Origin: an uncultured Prevotella sp. | GTDB lineage: Bacteria; Bacteroidota; Bacteroidia; Bacteroidales; Bacteroidaceae | DNA length: 9,827 nt | Reading direction: 5' to 3' | Assembly: GCA_934230685.1 (NCBI GenBank) | Contig: CAKQFF010000061.1 | Location: forward strand, 1-9,827 | In this document: positions 7,397-9,827 of the stretch, one piece after another | Numbering within the stretch: position 1 is the first letter of the stretch | Layout: each line of letters opens with the position of its first letter | Position numbers and translations under genes: made by a program | Notes under the pieces: generated by a model | What the model saw: the letters and a program-made list of their open reading frames with translations, nothing else | Told to the model about the DNA's origin: nothing | Databases searched by the model: none

Positions 7397-7834
7397 CTAT
7401 TTCACTCCCGTATGTCCATATCCACCCTCACCACGTTCTGTCTGGTCGAGTTCCTCAACAATGCAGAACTCGCCCTGTTCGTGGCGGGCGATGACCATCT
7501 GTGCGATGCGCTCACCCTCGGTGATGACGAAAGGCTCGTTAGAGAGGTTTACGAGCAACACTCCAATCTCGCCACGATAATCGGCGTCAATGGTGCCAGG
7601 AGAGTTAAGCACAGTTATTCCGTGCTTGAATGCGAGTCCTGATCGCGGACGCACCTGAGCTTCGTATCCCGGAGGCAAGGCTATGTAAAGGCCTGTGGGT
7701 ATGATGCGACGCTCCAAGGGTTGGAGTGTTATTGGAGCGTCGATGTTTGCACGCAAGTCCATTCCCGCGCTCAATGGTGTGGCGTAGGCAGGAAGCTGTT
7801 GTCTGCCACGATTTACTATCTTTATTTCTACCAT
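7397..7834 (-). CDS. dut: dUTP diphosphatase (dUTPase), trimeric type
   Basis: Hydrolyses dUTP to dUMP and pyrophosphate, which keeps uracil out of DNA and supplies the precursor for dTMP synthesis; cytoplasmic homotrimer. At 145 residues it has normal length and all five motifs: AGMDLRA (23-29), PRSGLA (63-68), [13 protein letters not shown] (80-92, with Asp83 as the presumed catalytic base and Tyr86 as the deoxyribose/uracil-contacting residue), GERIAQMV (107-114) and the C-terminal arm [10 protein letters not shown] (134-143). The arm has Tyr139 where most family members have Phe; this is conservative and should still stack on the uracil. It is the first gene after a TAnnTTTG promoter (7861-7889) and 15 bases ahead of the TPR gene, so it leads the operon. 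It has no signal peptide, unlike the three genes downstream. ATG 7834 starts directly at the conserved N-terminal beta strand. Confidence 0.97.
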   Translation of the reverse strand: MVEIKIVNRGRQQLPAYATPLSAGMDLRANIDAPITLQPLERRIIPTGLYIALPPGYEAQVRPRSGLAFKHGITVLNSPGTIDADYRGEIGVLLVNLSNEPFVITEGERIAQMVIARHEQGEFCIVEELDQTERGEGGYGHTGVK

Positions 7835-7860
7835 AGTCGTATGTTTTATATTTTAGAGTG

Positions 7861-7889
7861 CAAAAATACTTATTAATAATGACATAACA
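7861..7889 (-). promoter_or_regulatory. Bacteroidetes-type promoter for dut operon
   Basis: Read on the minus strand, TATTTTTG at 7868-7861 matches the Bacteroidetes -7 consensus TAnnTTTG exactly. TGTT (7889-7886) lies 17 bases further upstream, where a -33 TTTG-like element is expected, but is an imperfect match. A perfect 10-bp palindrome, TTATTAATAA (7870-7879), lies between the boxes; it may only reflect AT richness. Initiation a few bases after 7861 would leave a leader of roughly 20 bases before the dut ATG at 7834. I see no terminator for the upstream hydrolase gene in this 67-base gap, so some read-through into dut is possible. Confidence 0.6.
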
Positions 7890-7901
7890 TGTATTTAAGG
7901 C

Positions 7902-9662
7902 TTAATAATTCTGAACCGTGCGCATTACACGCAGCCAGTTGCCACCCCATATCTTAGCCATATCTTCCTCGGAATAGCGTCGGCGCAGCATTGCCTTGGT
8001 GAAGTTGATAAGCTCTGAGGCATTGGCAAGCCCTGGCACTCCACCATCCCCGTCGAAGTCGGTGCCCAAGCCCACATGGTCGATACCCATAATGCTGATG
8101 GCATGCTCAAGATGACGCATGGCGTCATCAATACAGGCCTTGCCGTCGGTTGTGAGGAAACCGTTGTAGAGCGTTATCTGGCACACACCGTCCTTGGCAG
8201 CAAGAGCACGCATCTGGTCGTCGGTAATGTTGCGCGGCACATCACACAGGGCCTTGGCATTGGAATGAGAGCATACGATAGGGGTTGATGATATGTCGAG
8301 AGCGTCGTAGAAGGAACTTTCGGCTGCATGGCTGAGGTCTACCATGAGTCCGAGTCGGTTCATCTCGGCTATCACCTTCGCACCAAACTCCGACACTCCA
8401 CCATGAGTAGCGTTGGAGCGGCGTGCCGAGTCGCATATCTGGTTGTCACCGTTATGACATAGAGTAATGTAGACTATACCTCGCTTGGCGAAATGCTCCA
8501 CGTTGGCAATGTCGTCTTCGATAGCAAGACCGTTCTCTATGCCTATCATGAGCGAGCGTTTGCCATTGCGCTTGTTGAGCATAAGGTCATGCTCGTTGCG
8601 TGCGAGGGCTATATAACTTGAGTCGCGCAATACGGTTTCATTTATTTTGTCGAATATCAAGTCGGCATACTGGCATGGACCGTCAACGGCAAACGGGGCT
8701 ATGTCCTTGAATAGCTCACCCTCCTTGGGTTGCGGCAGATATGCCACCATAGTAACAGCGTCGGGTCCACCCTCCTGCATCTTGTGCAAGTCGTAGAGTA
8801 TACGCGGGTCGCGCTGCTCGAAGTGTATGCCCTGCGGGAAGAACATCGGTGTGTCGCAATGCGAGTCAAGAGTTATGTTGCGCTGGTGGAAACGTCGGGC
8901 CTCGCGCTGAAGCCTTGCCTCGTCGACAAGCCAACAGAAGAGGGGCAATCCGTCATCGCCAAGCCATTCGGGATGCCACTGCACACCAAGCACCGCCTTA
9001 TGCTCGCTGCTCTCAATGGCTTCGATGGTTCCGTCGGGAGCCAAGGCAGATGTGCGCAAGCGCTCTCCAGGATTGTCTATCGCTTGATGGTGGAAGGAAT
9101 TGACGTAGATACGGTCGGCATTATAAATACTGTGTAGTGTAGTGCTGGGGAATATGCTCACAGAGTGTGTTGGCTCCTCTCGGTCGGCATCCTGCGAATG
9201 CTTCAGCAGTTGTTCGGTGTGTGGCATGTCCTGCACCACATGTCCGTCGAGAGCAATGGCAATGGTTTGTATGCCGCGGCAAATGCCAAGCATAGGTATC
9301 TGTCGGTCGTAGGCGAAGCGTGTGAGCAGAAGTTCTGGCAAATCGCGCTCACGGTTTATGTTATGCAAACCGGGCAATGGCTCATCACCATTCCACAATG
9401 GGTTGAAGTCGCCTCCTCCTGTCAGCAGCACAGCATCCACGGTGTCGAGAGTGGAGAGTATTGTCGGGATGTCAGCTACAGGCGGTATGAGCAGCGGTGT
9501 GCCTCCGGCACGCAGTATCTGGCGGTAGTAGGCAGAGCGTATCGTGGCGTCAATGCCCTCATAGTTGGTGGTTATGCCAATGACGGGACGGTCGTGGGCT
9601 ATGGGGGCAGAGGTGTAGAGTTGGTTGAAATGGCTGTTGAGGTCGAATGTTTCCATATACAT
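7902..9662 (-). CDS. Fused gamma-glutamyl hydrolase (C26) and M19 dipeptidase
   Basis: A 586-residue two-domain hydrolase. Residues about 26-248 form a class I glutamine amidotransferase-like domain of the peptidase C26 family (PuuD, gamma-glutamyl hydrolase): TGGGD (81-85), nucleophile Cys128 in GICRG, VNSFHHQ (187-193) and VQWHPE with His230 and Glu232, so the triad is complete. Residues about 263-586 form a renal-dipeptidase-like M19 domain with the metal ligands His268 and Asp270 (HCD), bridging Glu376 (GIENG), His445 (DLSH), His466 (CSHSN) and Asp535 (GTDFDG); the CHNGDNQICDS loop (402-412) is also typical. A charged linker at about 247-262 joins the domains. There is no signal peptide, so a cytoplasmic location is likely. 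C26 enzymes cut gamma-glutamyl bonds and M19 enzymes cut dipeptides; successive action on gamma-glutamyl peptides is inferred. No polyamine-degradation (puu) genes are nearby, which argues against a dedicated putrescine role. ATG 9656 (METFDLN) is an equally good start. Confidence 0.93.
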   Translation of the reverse strand: MYMETFDLNSHFNQLYTSAPIAHDRPVIGITTNYEGIDATIRSAYYRQILRAGGTPLLIPPVADIPTILSTLDTVDAVLLTGGGDFNPLWNGDEPLPGLHNINRERDLPELLLTRFAYDRQIPMLGICRGIQTIAIALDGHVVQDMPHTEQLLKHSQDADREEPTHSVSIFPSTTLHSIYNADRIYVNSFHHQAIDNPGERLRTSALAPDGTIEAIESSEHKAVLGVQWHPEWLGDDGLPLFCWLVDEARLQREARRFHQRNITLDSHCDTPMFFPQGIHFEQRDPRILYDLHKMQEGGPDAVTMVAYLPQPKEGELFKDIAPFAVDGPCQYADLIFDKINETVLRDSSYIALARNEHDLMLNKRNGKRSLMIGIENGLAIEDDIANVEHFAKRGIVYITLCHNGDNQICDSARRSNATHGGVSEFGAKVIAEMNRLGLMVDLSHAAESSFYDALDISSTPIVCSHSNAKALCDVPRNITDDQMRALAAKDGVCQITLYNGFLTTDGKACIDDAMRHLEHAISIMGIDHVGLGTDFDGDGGVPGLANASELINFTKAMLRRRYSEEDMAKIWGGNWLRVMRTVQNY

Positions 9663-9676
9663 ATTTATATTAAAAG

Positions 9677-9705
9677 CAAAACTAAAAATTATATATTAAG
9701 TAACA
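9677..9705 (-). promoter_or_regulatory. Bacteroidetes-type promoter for the fused hydrolase gene
   Basis: On the minus strand TAGTTTTG (9684-9677) is an exact match to the -7 consensus TAnnTTTG. TGTT (9705-9702) lies 17 bases upstream of it, the same element at the same distance as in the dut promoter at 7861-7889. The -7 box ends 14 bases before the first possible ATG (9662), so the leader would be very short. The AT-rich stretch 9663-9727 holds nothing else that I can recognise. Confidence 0.6.
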
Positions 9706-9727
9706 GTTCAGAATTATCTTTACATAT

Positions 9728-9800
9728 GAGGGTGCATCAAAAGTCAAACAAATGCGGGCTGAAAGCCCAATGTTCTCCATAGCCCAGGGCAACGCCCTAC
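9728..9800 (+). repeat. Right copy of palindromic REP/MITE-like repeat
   Basis: Positions 9751-9798 are the exact reverse complement of 12-59. Hairpins: GGGCT (9756-9760) with AGCCC (9764-9768), and AGGGC (9786-9790) with GCCCT (9794-9798), each with a 3-base loop. In the left copy the second stem is 8 bp; here it stops at 5 bp because the closing GGG is replaced by ACC. Upstream, GAGGGTGCATCAAAA (9728-9742) corresponds to 67-81 of the left copy at 12 of 15 bases and has the look of an insertion-sequence terminal repeat. The copy lies upstream of the hydrolase promoter and contains no coding sequence. Confidence 0.8.
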
Positions 9801-9827
9801 CCTTTATACACATCTACCCTTTATACA
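9797..9827. repeat. 14-base direct repeat at the right edge
   Basis: CTACCCTTTATACA occurs at 9797-9810 and again at 9814-9827, separated by CAT, a 17-base period. The second copy ends on the last base of the window, so more units may follow. The first copy overlaps the end of the second hairpin of the right REP-like repeat, exactly where that copy departs from the left one. Confidence 0.7.

Noticed and set aside
7835..7901. Terminator after the fused hydrolase gene
   Set aside because: Only a 5-bp AT-rich stem (TTAAG/CTTAA) next to the stop codon and a 10-bp AT palindrome are present, with no GC stem followed by a T tract.
1..9827. Composite transposon or genomic island bounded by the inverted repeats
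   Set aside because: There is no transposase, integrase or target duplication, and the genes are core-type with uniform codon use. Dispersed REP-like repeats at contig ends explain the pattern better.
9751..9827. CRISPR array from the repeated hairpins and 14-base repeats
   Set aside because: The repeats are too short, the 3-base gap is no spacer, there are only two units, and no cas genes are present.

Overview
The window looks like chromosomal DNA of a gut- or oral-type Bacteroidales bacterium (Prevotellaceae or Muribaculaceae would both fit; I cannot decide). The evidence is: genes of about 50-55% GC between AT-rich spacers with no Shine-Dalgarno motifs, two perfect copies of the Bacteroidetes -7 promoter box (TAnnTTTG), a DUF4292-type lipoprotein, and the gene order dUTPase / TPR protein / DUF4292 lipoprotein / EnvC-like LytM protein, which I recall as a conserved Bacteroidales block.

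Layout. Positions 1-101 hold a palindromic dispersed repeat and a second hairpin. A plus-strand gene (135-2711) encodes a large MscS-type mechanosensitive channel with a signal peptide, a long periplasmic domain and about eleven membrane segments. A long hairpin at 2748-2799 serves as terminator between this gene and the convergent minus-strand block. Reading right to left on the minus strand, dut (7834-7397), a 606-residue exported TPR protein (7381-5561), a DUF4292 lipoprotein (5564-4680, ATGA overlap with the TPR gene) and an EnvC-like degenerate LytM protein (4619-2838) form a probable operon behind a promoter at 7861-7889. Upstream of that, under its own promoter of the same design, lies a 586-residue minus-strand fusion of a class I amidotransferase-like gamma-glutamyl hydrolase (peptidase C26) with an M19 dipeptidase (9662-7902). 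The right end (9728-9827) carries the same repeat as the left end in inverted orientation, followed by a 14-base direct repeat.

How the genes fit together. The TPR protein, lipoprotein and EnvC-like protein all carry export signals and probably act in the envelope. The EnvC-like protein has lost every zinc ligand of the LytM/M23 site, so it is expected to activate a separate cell-wall amidase rather than cut peptidoglycan. dUTPase is metabolically unrelated but sits first in the same transcript. The C26-M19 fusion has both catalytic sites intact and no export signal. It could remove a gamma-glutamyl group and then split the remaining dipeptide, in the manner of glutathione or peptidoglycan-peptide breakdown; this is inference.

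Most of the window is ordinary core genome. The points most worth a second look are the fused hydrolase, the perfectly conserved 48-base inverted repeats at both ends (which may also be why the sequence stops there), and the TolA-like expansion in the EnvC homologue. I see no CRISPR array, tRNA, rRNA, transposase gene, phage gene or defence system, and no gene-free stretch over 300 bases.
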